Numbered from the stretch's first letter, positions 49,074-58,586 are shown. The stretch: DNA of 64,000 nucleotides from an uncultured Erythrobacter sp. (GCA_937969505.1 CALBWA010000004.1:1-64000); one strand, 5' to 3'. Notes: a model not told the origin generated them from the sequence alone. Numbers and translations are program-made.

Positions 49074-49352
49074 TCAGCGCGGGATGTCCACGAAATCGAG
49101 CTGTTTCATCAAATCCATTTGCGGTCCTGAAAACTCATGCGGCACTTCAATTGTTCCCATTGCCCAGCCGATCACATCAACATCTTCCTGATCAAGCAAA
49201 GCCTCGAACCAGGCCAGTTCCGCTTCGCTCCAGTCTTTCGAATAACGGTCGAAATACCCGCCAAAGATATAGTCGGCCTCGCGCGTGCCACGGTGCCAAC
49301 TGCGGAACTTGGTGCGGGCGATGCGGGCGGGAAATGTTAGAACGTCAGACAT
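49074..49352 (-). CDS. sdhE: Succinate dehydrogenase flavinylation factor SdhE
   Basis: A 92-residue five-helix assembly factor promoting covalent FAD attachment to SdhA. The signature RGTREAD (residues 21-27, the RGxxE motif) and YDHYSKDWSEAEL-like helix with LLDQEDVDVIGW are clear. ATG 49352 gives the family start MSDVLTFPAR; the longer frame begins in the divergent promoter region with recG. It lies 44 bases upstream of mfd. Confidence 0.93.
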   Translation of the reverse strand: MSDVLTFPARIARTKFRSWHRGTREADYIFGGYFDRYSKDWSEAELAWFEALLDQEDVDVIGWAMGTIEVPHEFSGPQMDLMKQLDFVDIPR

Positions 49353-49404
49353 GGATCGCGGGTAGGGCACTCGCCAATATCGTGCAAGCGGCTATAGGGG
49401 GCTG

Positions 49405-51468
49405 ATGCGCCCGGAAGTTCTCAATCCCCTGTTTGCCGAAAGCGATACGCTGGACGGTGTCGGACCCAAGCTGAAGAAACCGCTCGAGAAGCTGGGCCTG
49501 ACGCGGCTGCGCGATTTTCTCTATCATTTGCCCGACCGGTTTGTGACGCGCCGCTCTGTTGAAAAGCTCGACGATGCGGGCGAGGGGGAGCAGATCATCA
49601 TCGCGCTGACCCCGACCGAACATCGCAGCCCGCGCAACCCGGGACGCGGCCCCTATCGGGTGCTGGCGCAGGATGAGGCGGGCGACATTTGCGCGCTGAC
49701 TTTCTTTGGACGGGCATCATTCACCGCCAAGAAACAACTGCCGGTGGGTGAAAAACGTTGGGTCGCCGGGCGGCTCGATCGGTATGGCGACATGCGGCAA
49801 ATTGTGCACCCCGACCATATCGAGGCCGAAGGGGCTGCACATCTGGGCCGCTTGTGCGAGCCGGTTTACAGATTGTCCGAAGGCCTGACGCAGCCACGTA
49901 TATCGGGGCTGGTCGAACAGGCGTTGAAGCGTGTGCCGGAATTGACCGAATGGATCGAGCCGTCACAGCGCGATAGCGCCAATTGGCCTGACTGGAAGGA
50001 TGCACTGCATCTGGCGCACAAGGGCGAAAATACAGCGGCGCGTGATCGGCTAGCCTATGATGAACTTCTCGCCAATGCCCTCGCGCTGTTGCTGGTGCGG
50101 GCTGACAATCGCGCCCGGCGCGGGCAACCTTTGCAAGGCGACGGTTCTCTTCGCGGCAAGCTTGATCTGCCCTTTCCATTGACGGGCGCGCAGACCCGAT
50201 CAGTGCAGGAGATCGAAGGCGATTTGGCCCAGGACGCCCCCATGCTGCGTTTGCTGCAAGGTGACGTTGGGGCCGGTAAGACGGTGGTCGCACTGATGGC
50301 GATGCTGATTGCCAATGAGGCTGGCAAGCAAGCGGCTCTGCTGGCTCCGACCGAAATTCTAGCCCGCCAGCATTATGAAACCCTGCGCACCATGGCCGGG
50401 CCCACCGGGGTCGAAATTGCGCTGCTGACCGGGCGCGACAAGGGCAAGGCACGCGAAAGCATCCTGATGGGTTTGCTTGATGGCAGCATCGATATCGTTG
50501 TGGGCACTCATGCGATTTTTCAGGACACCGTCGCATATAAGGATCTGGGTCTGGTCGTGATTGACGAGCAACACCGGTTTGGCGTGGCGCAGCGTCTGCA
50601 ATTGGCGAGCAAGGGGCGGGCAACCCCGCATACGCTGGCAATGACGGCCACGCCAATTCCGCGCACGCTGACCTTGGCGCAATATGGCGAGATGGATGTC
50701 AGCCGCCTCGATGAAATGCCCCCGGGCCGTCAGGCGATTGATACGAGGGTGGTGGCGCAGGAACGCGTGGCTGATGTGGTTGAAGGCGTTGCGCGCCATG
50801 TCGGCAGCGGCCAGCAAACCTATTGGGTATGTCCGATGGTGCGCGATAATGAGACTGACGATATTGCCGCTGCCGAGGCTCGCTATGCATCCTTGAAAGA
50901 ACGTTTCGGCGATGACGTTGTTCTGGTTCACGGCCAATTGAAACCGGACGAGAAAGACCGCGCAATGCACCGCTTTGCATCGGGCGAGGCCAAACTGTTG
51001 GTCGCCACAACTGTGATCGAGGTCGGAGTGGATGTCCCCGCTGCAACACTGATGGTGATTGAGCAGGCTGAGCGATTTGGCCTCGCTCAACTTCATCAGC
51101 TGCGCGGCCGGGTGGGGCGCGGATCGGAAAAGTCTGTCTGTTTGCTGTTGCGTGGTGCTCAACTGAGCGAAACCGGGCGCAAACGGCTGGCTCTGATGCG
51201 CGAAACGCAGGATGGTTTTCTGATTGCAGAGGAAGATCTCGCCTTGCGTGGCGGAGGTGAATTGCTCGGCACGCGCCAATCGGGAGACGAGGCCTTCAAA
51301 ATTGCAGACCTGGAGCAGATCACCCGCCTTTTGCCGACCGCACATGCAGATGCGCGCTTGTTGATGGAACGTGACGGTGGCCTTTTGACACCGCGCGGAG
51401 AAGCGGCCCGGGTCCTTCTCTATCTGTTCGAACGCGATTGGGGCGTGCAGCTGCTCCGCGGAGGTTAG
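49405..51468 (+). CDS. recG: ATP-dependent DNA helicase RecG
   Basis: Junction-specific helicase that reverses stalled forks and processes Holliday junctions. The 687 residues start with the helix-hairpin LDGVGPKLKKPLEKLGL and a wedge (OB-fold) domain to about residue 160, then motor domains with LQGDVGAGKTVVAL, DEQHRFGVAQR, TATPIPRTL and QLRGRVGRG. It is divergent from sdhE-mfd. Its TAG stop overlaps the stop of the convergent phosphatase gene (TTAG). Confidence 0.96.
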   Translation: MRPEVLNPLFAESDTLDGVGPKLKKPLEKLGLTRLRDFLYHLPDRFVTRRSVEKLDDAGEGEQIIIALTPTEHRSPRNPGRGPYRVLAQDEAGDICALTFFGRASFTAKKQLPVGEKRWVAGRLDRYGDMRQIVHPDHIEAEGAAHLGRLCEPVYRLSEGLTQPRISGLVEQALKRVPELTEWIEPSQRDSANWPDWKDALHLAHKGENTAARDRLAYDELLANALALLLVRADNRARRGQPLQGDGSLRGKLDLPFPLTGAQTRSVQEIEGDLAQDAPMLRLLQGDVGAGKTVVALMAMLIANEAGKQAALLAPTEILARQHYETLRTMAGPTGVEIALLTGRDKGKARESILMGLLDGSIDIVVGTHAIFQDTVAYKDLGLVVIDEQHRFGVAQRLQLASKGRATPHTLAMTATPIPRTLTLAQYGEMDVSRLDEMPPGRQAIDTRVVAQERVADVVEGVARHVGSGQQTYWVCPMVRDNETDDIAAAEARYASLKERFGDDVVLVHGQLKPDEKDRAMHRFASGEAKLLVATTVIEVGVDVPAATLMVIEQAERFGLAQLHQLRGRVGRGSEKSVCLLLRGAQLSETGRKRLALMRETQDGFLIAEEDLALRGGGELLGTRQSGDEAFKIADLEQITRLLPTAHADARLLMERDGGLLTPRGEAARVLLYLFERDWGVQLLRGG

Positions 51469-51947
51469 TCTCTCCCAGCAAGTGTCGCGACAAGCGCCTT
51501 GGCCGCCGCATCGACGTCTTCCCATGTCTCGTCAAAACGATCCTCCCCATCATAATAGGGGTCGGCAATTGCTGCGCCCTCGCGGCCTTTGACGCAGTCC
51601 ATCAGCAAGGCGATTTTCACTGAAGAACCGGCAGGCGCAACCGCTTTGATATTGCGCAAGTTCTGATGGTCCATTGCAAAGATATGCGTGAAACGGGTGA
51701 AGTCATGCTCTGTCAATTGCCGCCCGCGATAGGTCGAAATGTCGATACCATGATCGCTTGCAGTGGCGATTGAACGGGGATCAGGGGACGAGCCGACATG
51801 ATAGGCAGCTGTGCCTGCGCTGTCAGTGTCAGCCTCCAGCCCAGCCTCGGCGGCTGCCTTGCGGAATGCGGCCTCTGCCAAGGGAGAGCGGCAGATATTG
51901 CCGAGGCAGACGAACAGAATGACGGGTTTGGCTAGCGTGCTGGCCAT
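51465..51947 (-). CDS. Low-molecular-weight protein-tyrosine phosphatase
   Basis: A 160-residue cytoplasmic phosphatase. The P-loop is VCLGNICRS, with nucleophile C14 and R20; the general acid aspartate is in IADPYYDGEDRF. Bacterial relatives act on tyrosine kinases of polysaccharide export or on arginine phosphate; no such kinase gene is nearby. Its start overlaps the end of the UbiB-like gene by 16 bases, so the two are co-expressed. Confidence 0.93.
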   Translation of the reverse strand: MASTLAKPVILFVCLGNICRSPLAEAAFRKAAAEAGLEADTDSAGTAAYHVGSSPDPRSIATASDHGIDISTYRGRQLTEHDFTRFTHIFAMDHQNLRNIKAVAPAGSSVKIALLMDCVKGREGAAIADPYYDGEDRFDETWEDVDAAAKALVATLAGRD

Positions 51948-53272
51948 TGCTTCAATGCCTCCTCGACGATGCTGCGAATATTGACCACTGCGCCCAGTTT
52001 CGCGCCAAGCAGCGCGGTCCCGCTGACCTTGCGCTGGACGAACAGCGTTTCGGCTGGCGGAATGTGCCAGGCCTGCTTGTCCTGCGCAATTGCCATACCT
52101 TCCTCGCGCAGCAGCGGGACAAAGGCCCGGTCACCAAAATCAAACGGCGCATCCTTGCTCATCTCAGCGGTTATGATGGCAATAATGCGGTCAAGTTTTT
52201 CGCCCTGTCGATCAATCACCGCCTGATTGATGAATCCGGCCTTCAAAGCTTCTTCGCGTATGCGCACAGGATCAGCGGCAAGCCCGGCTTGCAGAAGATT
52301 GCGATAAGCGGCCTGAACTTCAGGGGCGACCGGCCGGGTTGCGCCAAAGTCGAGCAGAATGATCGCACCATCGGCGGAGCGGTACCGGAAGTTGGCAAAA
52401 TTCGGGTCTGTTTGCATGACGCCAAAATCGAACAATTCACGCGTGACCAGCTGTACCATGCGGCCAAAGACGCGATTGCGTGTGTCCTGATCAGCATCTG
52501 CCAGCGATTCGATCGGGCGACCTTCTTCAAAGCTCATCGCCAGCACGTTTCGCGAGGTCAGCTCTTCGTGCAATTGCGGCACAGCGAAGCCGGAATCATC
52601 CGCCAACCGTTCGGCATAAAGGCGCATCTGCTGCCCTTCGCGGACATAATCTGCCTCTTCCCTCAGCTGCTCCTTTGCAGCAGCGAGAAGCGGGGCAATA
52701 TCCAGATCATCCGGCAAGAGCCCCGACAATTTCAGCAGACCGGCGACATTATCGACATCGGAATCGATGCTGTCAGCCACGCCGGGATATTGCACTTTGA
52801 TGGCCAGCAATTGGCCGTCGCGGGTCATTGCCTTGTGCACTTGTCCAATGGAGGCCGCAGCAATCGGGCGAGGGTTGAACCATTTGAAACGGCTACGCCA
52901 ATCTGCGCCCCATTCCGCTTTCAACGCCGCATCCAGCTGGCGGGCGGGCATGAAATTGGCCTTGTCGCGCATGGCAGCCAGTATGCTGGTCAGTTCCGGG
53001 GGCAGCACGTCGCCAGCATCCATGCTGACCATTTGCCCCAGCTTCATTGCCGCACCGCGCAAATGGGAGAGCCGATCAGTCAGGCGCTGCGCATTCCCCG
53101 GTGTCAGCAGCAATTCATTGAGTGAAGGCCGCTCGCCAGCGGCCAGCCGCTTGGCACCTTGTCCGATAACCGATCCGGCAACACCTGCCGCCAGACCGCC
53201 AAATCCGGCCAGACGAGACAATCTGCCACTGGGGACAGAGCGCTCCCGGCCCCAATTTTCATAATCGCTCAT
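51932..53272 (-). CDS. ABC1/UbiB (ADCK) family atypical kinase
   Basis: A 446-residue protein-kinase-like ATPase related to COQ8/ADCK3, generally linked to ubiquinone synthesis or lipid homeostasis. The family KxGQ helix appears as RGAAMKLGQMVSMDAG, with the A-rich loop AAASIGQVH, the invariant lysine in LAIKVQYPG, the catalytic-loop region MQTDPNFANF and metal-binding LLDFGATR. It lacks the C-terminal membrane anchor of UbiB itself, so it is probably the second, soluble family member rather than UbiB. It overlaps the phosphatase gene. Confidence 0.88.
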   Translation of the reverse strand: MSDYENWGRERSVPSGRLSRLAGFGGLAAGVAGSVIGQGAKRLAAGERPSLNELLLTPGNAQRLTDRLSHLRGAAMKLGQMVSMDAGDVLPPELTSILAAMRDKANFMPARQLDAALKAEWGADWRSRFKWFNPRPIAAASIGQVHKAMTRDGQLLAIKVQYPGVADSIDSDVDNVAGLLKLSGLLPDDLDIAPLLAAAKEQLREEADYVREGQQMRLYAERLADDSGFAVPQLHEELTSRNVLAMSFEEGRPIESLADADQDTRNRVFGRMVQLVTRELFDFGVMQTDPNFANFRYRSADGAIILLDFGATRPVAPEVQAAYRNLLQAGLAADPVRIREEALKAGFINQAVIDRQGEKLDRIIAIITAEMSKDAPFDFGDRAFVPLLREEGMAIAQDKQAWHIPPAETLFVQRKVSGTALLGAKLGAVVNIRSIVEEALKQWPAR

Positions 53273-53432
53273 TCTGGATTGTCCCCGCTATGCCGCAGCA
53301 CCCGTGATAGGGCAGACGCTTGCTCGCGAGCATTGCGCGCAGGTCTACATGTTGGGAACGCAGCGGGGTCTTGCCGGTTCCATAGATCGGGCCAGCCATC
53401 TGTGGCCTCTATCACCAGCATAAGGCAGCCTC

Positions 53433-53915
53433 ATGCAAGCAGATCAGCGCGCGCTCAGCCCTTGGGCCCTTGGATTGGGGTATGCGGGGTTGCTCCCGCA
53501 ATTGCTGGCTGTTTTGCTCGCTTACCTTGGCGGGGAGACAGCGTTCGTCGCCATCGCAGGCGGCTTTGCTTACGCCGCAGCTATATTCAGTTTTCTGGGC
53601 GGGGTATGGTGGGGCCAGGCTCTTATGCAGAGCAAGGCAGTCGAGGTGGGGCGCTCTTCCGGATTGGGCGCTGCCTTCATTGCAGCTGTTGCGCCCAGTC
53701 TGATATCGGTCGCAGCCTTCCTGCCCTGGAGCCTGGGGTGGAGCTGGCCCGGCCCGGCGTTGATGATTTTGGGCGTGTTGATTTCCGCTAGCCCGCTGGT
53801 CGACACCAAACTGGCCTTTGCCAATGCTGCGTTCATGAAACTGCGCTGGCATTTGTCCATCGGACTGGGCGGATTGACCTTCGTGCTGGGCTTGATCGCC
53901 GAGCAGATCGTTTAG
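53433..53915 (+). CDS. DUF3429 membrane protein
   Basis: A 160-residue protein with four to five hydrophobic helices: PWALGLGYAGLLPQLLAVL near the start, a YAAAIFSFLGGVWWGQAL motif characteristic of the DUF3429 family, and two C-terminal helices. The role is unknown. ATG 53433 follows an AAGGCAGC site. The convergent entericidin-like gene ends 14 bases downstream. The 160-base leader contains GGAAC and GTT spaced 17 bases apart, reminiscent of EcfG stress promoters but off-spacing. Confidence 0.78.
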   Translation: MQADQRALSPWALGLGYAGLLPQLLAVLLAYLGGETAFVAIAGGFAYAAAIFSFLGGVWWGQALMQSKAVEVGRSSGLGAAFIAAVAPSLISVAAFLPWSLGWSWPGPALMILGVLISASPLVDTKLAFANAAFMKLRWHLSIGLGGLTFVLGLIAEQIV

Positions 53916-53928
53916 CGCCGAGCTAACC

Positions 53929-54051
53929 TCAGGTTTCTTCATCCACTGCATCAGCGACGGACGTCAGGTCGGCGCCAAGGCCGCGAACAGTGTTGCATCC
54001 TGCCAGCATGAGCGAGGCGATGAGAAGAGCAAGAAGTGTTGTCTTTTGCAT
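53929..54051 (-). CDS. Entericidin A/B-type small lipoprotein
   Basis: Forty residues: MQKTTLLALLIASLMLAGC is the lipoprotein signal with the lipobox ending in C19, followed by the entericidin-like mature tail NTVRGLGADLTSVADAVDEE. Entericidin B of E. coli is a stress-induced bacteriolytic lipoprotein, A its antidote; in alphaproteobacteria single copies of unclear function are common. It ends the - strand cluster of kinase, response regulator and LOV protein, with a 150-base gap that could give it its own promoter. Confidence 0.8.
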   Translation of the reverse strand: MQKTTLLALLIASLMLAGCNTVRGLGADLTSVADAVDEET

Positions 54052-54202
54052 AAATCGAAATCCCGAAATTTAGCGGATCCTTGGCAGCGATTGCGGCAAG
54101 AGGTCGCCAGTTCGCCCAATCGAAGGACCCGAAGAGGCGGTCAAAATAGAGTATGGTCGGGTAGGAGGCAATCGGTTTGCTCAACCCGACGGATAGAGAC
54201 TC

Positions 54203-54772
54203 CTATTGAGCGCGTTGCATTCGTTTCAGGGCCAGCTTGCTTTCAGCAATCATGCGAGCAGAATTGGCGATCATTTCGACTGATTGGTCCATCATCAGAT
54301 CATGCTCTGATGCAATCTTGCCGACCGTGTTGGTAACGGTTCTCAAGTCGGTGTCGTAGTGTTCAAGCCGCGTCGAGAAGTCATGACTGGCATCAAATTG
54401 CGATGCAAAAATAAAGCATTCACGTTTATCGGCCGATCGTATCCGTGAAAGATAAATCAAATTGACGAAAGGTGATCCATCCGCCCGATAATTCACCAGC
54501 GCGCAGCGCAATTGATCCTGCGATGGGTCGCGCATGAAGTCGCGCATGCGGAACCTGCCGTCCTGCTCGCGCAACTCACGTTGCATGAAACGGCAGTTGC
54601 GACCTTTCACCTGATCCAGGTTATGGCCGGTCAAGTCGCAAAACCTCTGGTTCACATAGATCAAGGGATGATCATCAATTGAGCAACTGGTGATCGATAG
54701 AGCGATCCGCGCCTGGTCCATATAGTCAGCCAGACTGCTTTTTGAAAACTCGGCGTGGTCATCGGAAATCAT
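54203..54772 (-). CDS. Short LOV blue-light photoreceptor
   Basis: A 189-residue protein with a complete LOV core. The adduct-forming cysteine is C60 in GRNCRFMQ (consensus GRNCRFLQ); flavin contacts N94 (VNYRADGSPF), N104 (VNLIYL) and the flipping glutamine Q125 (FASQFD) are present. It therefore should bind FMN and respond to blue light. About 60 residues of mostly helical C-terminal tail (HDFSTRLEHYDTDLRTV onward) could act as a Jalpha-type or dimerising output; there is no kinase or DNA-binding domain. ATG 54772 (MISDDHAEF) avoids an N-terminal extension that overlaps the response regulator. Co-directional with that gene, 47 bases downstream. Confidence 0.85.
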   Translation of the reverse strand: MISDDHAEFSKSSLADYMDQARIALSITSCSIDDHPLIYVNQRFCDLTGHNLDQVKGRNCRFMQRELREQDGRFRMRDFMRDPSQDQLRCALVNYRADGSPFVNLIYLSRIRSADKRECFIFASQFDASHDFSTRLEHYDTDLRTVTNTVGKIASEHDLMMDQSVEMIANSARMIAESKLALKRMQRAQ

Positions 54773-54819
54773 ACGCAGCCCTCGCGCTCGCAATACAGTC
54801 GGTGCGACCCGGCTTCGCG

Positions 54820-55224
54820 TTACCGCTGGCTTGCAGCAGCAAGCAACGTCTCGGTCATCTCTGATGTGGGGCAGGGCTTGGCGCAATACAAAACCGTGCC
54901 ATCATGAGCCTGCCATTCCTGATTGGCCATGTGGCCGGAATGAAAAACCACTGGCACTGCTTTTTCCACCAGTTCGCTGGCCACGCAAAGCGACTCGCCG
55001 TCTTCCAGTCTGAGATCGAGAATGGCGAGGTCCGGATTTTGCGTTTTGATGCATTCGAGGCAGGCGCTGACAGTCGCGAACGGCCCAATTACCTCGCCGC
55101 CTGCTTCCTCGACAACATCGACCAGGCCCATCGCAACGATGGCTTCATCTTCCGCAATCAAAACAGAAAGGCCAGCAAGATCAGTGCGCTTTAGCTGTTC
55201 GGCAGAGTTATCACTGCTTTCCAT
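54820..55224 (-). CDS. Single-domain response regulator
   Basis: A 134-residue receiver domain without output. The acidic pair is E25/D26 (LIAEDEAIV), the phospho-acceptor D70 (LAILDLRLEDG), and the switch lysine is in YCAKPCP. The ATG at 55224 lies 34 bases inside the end of the kinase gene, the best evidence that they form a pair. Such FixJ/Spo0F-like receivers work as phosphate carriers or sinks for HWE kinases. The longer upstream frame is an overlap artefact. Confidence 0.9.
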   Translation of the reverse strand: MESSDNSAEQLKRTDLAGLSVLIAEDEAIVAMGLVDVVEEAGGEVIGPFATVSACLECIKTQNPDLAILDLRLEDGESLCVASELVEKAVPVVFHSGHMANQEWQAHDGTVLYCAKPCPTSEMTETLLAAASQR

Positions 55225-58200
55225 CCGGTTGCCCGCTCGGGATAAAGTATTTCTGCTTTCGCCTGACTTGCTGAATATTGCACCAGACGCGTGCCAAACC
55301 CCGTCGGAGCTTCGGCTGCGTTGAAAGTCATATTCCCGCTCTCTGTCCATGTGATTGCAACGCCGCCATCGTCATTTCGGTTCCAAGAGACATTCAATTC
55401 ACCGTCGGATTGGCCGAGCGCACCATATTTGGTCGAATTGGTTGCCCATTCATGGAAGATCAGTGCCAACGGCGTAATCCGTTCAATTGGAATCGATACG
55501 GCGTCTCCGCTGATGGTGATTGCATTGTCTCTGAGATAAGGTTCCAAGGCTCCTTCAACCAGTTTTTCCAGTTCAATGGCGCGGGCACCCGGATCCTGTG
55601 TCAGCGTGTGGGCGCGGCCTAGTGCGGCAATCCGGCGCGATACCTTTTCGGCCAGTTCCTTGGGCGATTGGGCTGTGCGGGCAGCGCCGGAGACCAGGCT
55701 GGCGATGATGGCGAACAGGTTCTTCACCCTGTGGTTCATTTCACGCAGTAGATACTCGCGCTGCTCTGCAAGCTGTGCTTCGGGCGAGATATCGAAGCTG
55801 ACACCAATCAGGCGCGTTGGCGAGATGCCCTCTACCACCCGTCCCAACCCTCTCAAGTGTCGGGTGGTGCCATCTTCTAGCACAACCCGGAAGCGGGCCT
55901 CGTAATCACTTTCCCCGGCTACCGCCTTGCGCAATGCGCTCTCAACGTGGGCCCTGTCTTCTTCATGAATTCGGCTCAGCAACCCTTCGATACTGCCCGA
56001 TTGATCGGCCGAGATACCGAACAGGTTGAGCTCGCTATCATCCAGATAGGTGCGGCCGCTTTCGACCTGATATTCCCAGATGCCGATTTTGGCGACACGC
56101 ACCGCCAGTTCCAGCCGTTCACGCTCTGCATCAAGTTCGGATTGCATTGCGAGGCTGGCAGTGATGTCGGTGAACACCAGAGTGGACCCATCAATTGTTC
56201 CGTCCTGGGTGCGGTAGGGCAGAATTCGCAGCGCCCAGGATCGGTTGCCATCAGTCGATTTAATCGTGCGCGCAGCGACATGTTCGCCCGCCATGACAGT
56301 GCGCGCTTCATCCAGAAAGCGGCTGTCCTCGATAAAGCTGGCAACATCGCTCAGCAGGCGGCCCCGGTCGCTGAGTTGCAGGGGGAATATCTCGGTTGCT
56401 GCATCGGTGTAATTTCGGACCCGCAGCTCGTCATCCAGGACCACCACTGCCAATTGCGTCGAGGAGAAGAAATTGCGCAAATCGCTATTGGCAACTGTAA
56501 GTTCATCGACTTTGGATTTCAGCTCGTCATTGACGGTCGACAGCTCTTCATTGGTCGATTGGAGCTCCTCGTTCATTGACATCATTTCTTCGTTTGAGCT
56601 TTTCAGCTCCTCATTCGCTGTCTCCAGCTCCTCCACCGTGTTGCGCAGGCGATAACGGGTCAGGCGCAGCTCGTCTTCAAGCTGTTGGATCGTGCCATCG
56701 GTTGGGCCCAGCTCGGCCAGTTCCTCATTCTCGCCAGCCTCGAAAGCGGCGCTGTCGCGGAAAACCAACAGGATCGTGTCGTCGGGAAGTGGATCGGCGA
56801 CGACATCAACCATTTGGCGTCCAAATTCGGCCAAGACCTCAATATCGCGTGCGACCACCCGATTGCGCTCTTCAGCTGCCTGCCGCATCAGCGGCGACAG
56901 TTTTTCACGCAAGCCAGGGCGAGCCAGCGACGGAGCAAAAGAAGATGCGCTGCCGACGTTGGGAAATTCGAAATATTTGGAAAGCTGCCCATTCGACGCG
57001 AGGATCTCTCCATCCAGATCGATAACCATTGTTGCAGGTGCGTATCGTTCAAGAACTCGCCGGGCTGATAGGCTTTCTTCCCAGCTTAACCTGGTCACTC
57101 TGCCGGGGCGGTGAGTCTTGGTTTCGGTCTGCGGGATGGTATCGATGCTGGCAGGCAGATCTATGGGATAAGCAGGTTTGCCTTCCAGGCGCCGAAAGAT
57201 CCGTGCCTTCTGATCAATAACAGAAAACAGTTCCTCGTGCCGGCCGATGCTTTCCGAAGGGCCCAGGAACAGATAACCACCCGGCGAGACAGCGTAATGC
57301 AACAGCGGAAAAACTTTCTGTTGCAGTTTGTCACTGAAATAGATCAGCAGGTTGCGGCAGGACACCATGTCGAGCTTGGAGAAAGGCGGGTCCTTGACCA
57401 GGCTGTGCGAGGAGAAACGGATAAGATCGCGCACCTTGGGCGAAATTGTGAAGCGGCCTTCCTGCCCAATGGTGTAGTTTTCGCGCAGATGTTCGGGAAT
57501 ATCGGCCAGCGAAGCAATGGGATAAGAGCCTTCGCGGGCCACTTCGAGCATCTTCTCGTCAATATCGGTGGCAAAGATTTGCACGATCGGTCGGAACTGG
57601 CGGCCCCGCAAGGCTTCAGCGAACAGGATCGCAATCGTATAGGCTTCCTCTCCACTGGAGCAGCCGGGTATCCAGACCCGCACTTCCTTGGACGCAGAAG
57701 ATGTGTTGACCAGCGGTTCGATGACTCGCTTGCGCAATGTTTCGAAGAGTTCAGGATCGCGGAAAAACCGGGTGACATTGATCAGGACATCACGAAATAA
57801 GGCCTCGCATTCGTCACCATCTTCGCGGATGCGGGCCAGGTAATCGCCTGGCTTGGCAATATCGAGCACCTGCATGCGCCGCTCGATCCGGCGCACCAGC
57901 GTCGAGCGCTTGTAGCCGGAAAAATCATGCCCCACCGCTTCGCGCATGGTCTCGCACATGTCGTCGACATGATCTGCGACCTTTTCAGCAGCTTGAGCGC
58001 GATCTTCGCCATCGGCTCTACGATCAAAATAGCGTGAAAGGGTTGATACGATGTCGGAGGTAGGCTTGATAAAATCGACCAGGCCGGTTCCGACCGCGGA
58101 GACAGGCATGCCGTCGTAACGCGCAGTATCAGGTTCCTGCACCACGCAGAGCCCACCATGCTCCTTGATGGCGCGCAGACCGCTGGTGCCGTCTGCACCG

Positions 58201-58586
58201 GTGCCAGACAGGATAACGCAAGCGGCATTTTCGCCCTGGTCCTGCGACAGGCTCTCCAAGAAATCATCAATTGGACGACGCAACCCGCGCGGCTGTTCAA
58301 ATTCGGTTAGCAGCAAGCGACCTTTTTTGATCGCCAGCCTGCGCCCCGGGGGAATGATGTAGATATGCCCGGCATCAACAGCTTCACCGCCGGTGATCTG
58401 GCGCACTGGCAGTTTGCTGTGGCGCGAAAGCAATTCGGCCAACATGCTTTCATGATTGGGATCAAGATGCTGGACAACCACAAAGCTGAGGTCGGTGTCC
58501 GCATCCGCTTGGGCGACCATATCACGAATGGCCTCCAGCCCACCGGCCGAGGCCCCGACACCAACGATTGGCGTTTGGTCACTCAT
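55191..58586 (-). CDS. CheB-CheR-PAS-HWE histidine kinase fusion
   Basis: An 1131-residue cytoplasmic signalling protein. Order: CheB methylesterase-like domain (1-190, intact triad S13, H40, D132, no receiver), CheR methyltransferase domain (about 205-480, GCSSGEE at 308-314, TRFFRDPELF, NLLIYF), a PAS-like region, a coiled coil near 640-710 rich in NEEL repeats, two further PAS domains, then an HWE/HisKA_2 kinase with H952 (REMNHRVKNLF) and the N-box HEWATNSTKYGAL plus ITWTESG. No transmembrane segment. It overlaps the response regulator; the LOV gene follows. The enzymatic parts may modify its own PAS/coiled-coil region or chemoreceptors. Confidence 0.92.
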   Translation of the reverse strand: MSDQTPIVGVGASAGGLEAIRDMVAQADADTDLSFVVVQHLDPNHESMLAELLSRHSKLPVRQITGGEAVDAGHIYIIPPGRRLAIKKGRLLLTEFEQPRGLRRPIDDFLESLSQDQGENAACVILSGTGADGTSGLRAIKEHGGLCVVQEPDTARYDGMPVSAVGTGLVDFIKPTSDIVSTLSRYFDRRADGEDRAQAAEKVADHVDDMCETMREAVGHDFSGYKRSTLVRRIERRMQVLDIAKPGDYLARIREDGDECEALFRDVLINVTRFFRDPELFETLRKRVIEPLVNTSSASKEVRVWIPGCSSGEEAYTIAILFAEALRGRQFRPIVQIFATDIDEKMLEVAREGSYPIASLADIPEHLRENYTIGQEGRFTISPKVRDLIRFSSHSLVKDPPFSKLDMVSCRNLLIYFSDKLQQKVFPLLHYAVSPGGYLFLGPSESIGRHEELFSVIDQKARIFRRLEGKPAYPIDLPASIDTIPQTETKTHRPGRVTRLSWEESLSARRVLERYAPATMVIDLDGEILASNGQLSKYFEFPNVGSASSFAPSLARPGLREKLSPLMRQAAEERNRVVARDIEVLAEFGRQMVDVVADPLPDDTILLVFRDSAAFEAGENEELAELGPTDGTIQQLEDELRLTRYRLRNTVEELETANEELKSSNEEMMSMNEELQSTNEELSTVNDELKSKVDELTVANSDLRNFFSSTQLAVVVLDDELRVRNYTDAATEIFPLQLSDRGRLLSDVASFIEDSRFLDEARTVMAGEHVAARTIKSTDGNRSWALRILPYRTQDGTIDGSTLVFTDITASLAMQSELDAERERLELAVRVAKIGIWEYQVESGRTYLDDSELNLFGISADQSGSIEGLLSRIHEEDRAHVESALRKAVAGESDYEARFRVVLEDGTTRHLRGLGRVVEGISPTRLIGVSFDISPEAQLAEQREYLLREMNHRVKNLFAIIASLVSGAARTAQSPKELAEKVSRRIAALGRAHTLTQDPGARAIELEKLVEGALEPYLRDNAITISGDAVSIPIERITPLALIFHEWATNSTKYGALGQSDGELNVSWNRNDDGGVAITWTESGNMTFNAAEAPTGFGTRLVQYSASQAKAEILYPERATGWKAVITLPNS

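Noticed and set aside
53355..53379. EcfG-type stress promoter (GGAAC ... GTT) before the DUF3429 gene
   Set aside because: The spacing is 17 bases to GTT, one short of the usual arrangement, and the -10 half is weak; chance is a sufficient explanation.
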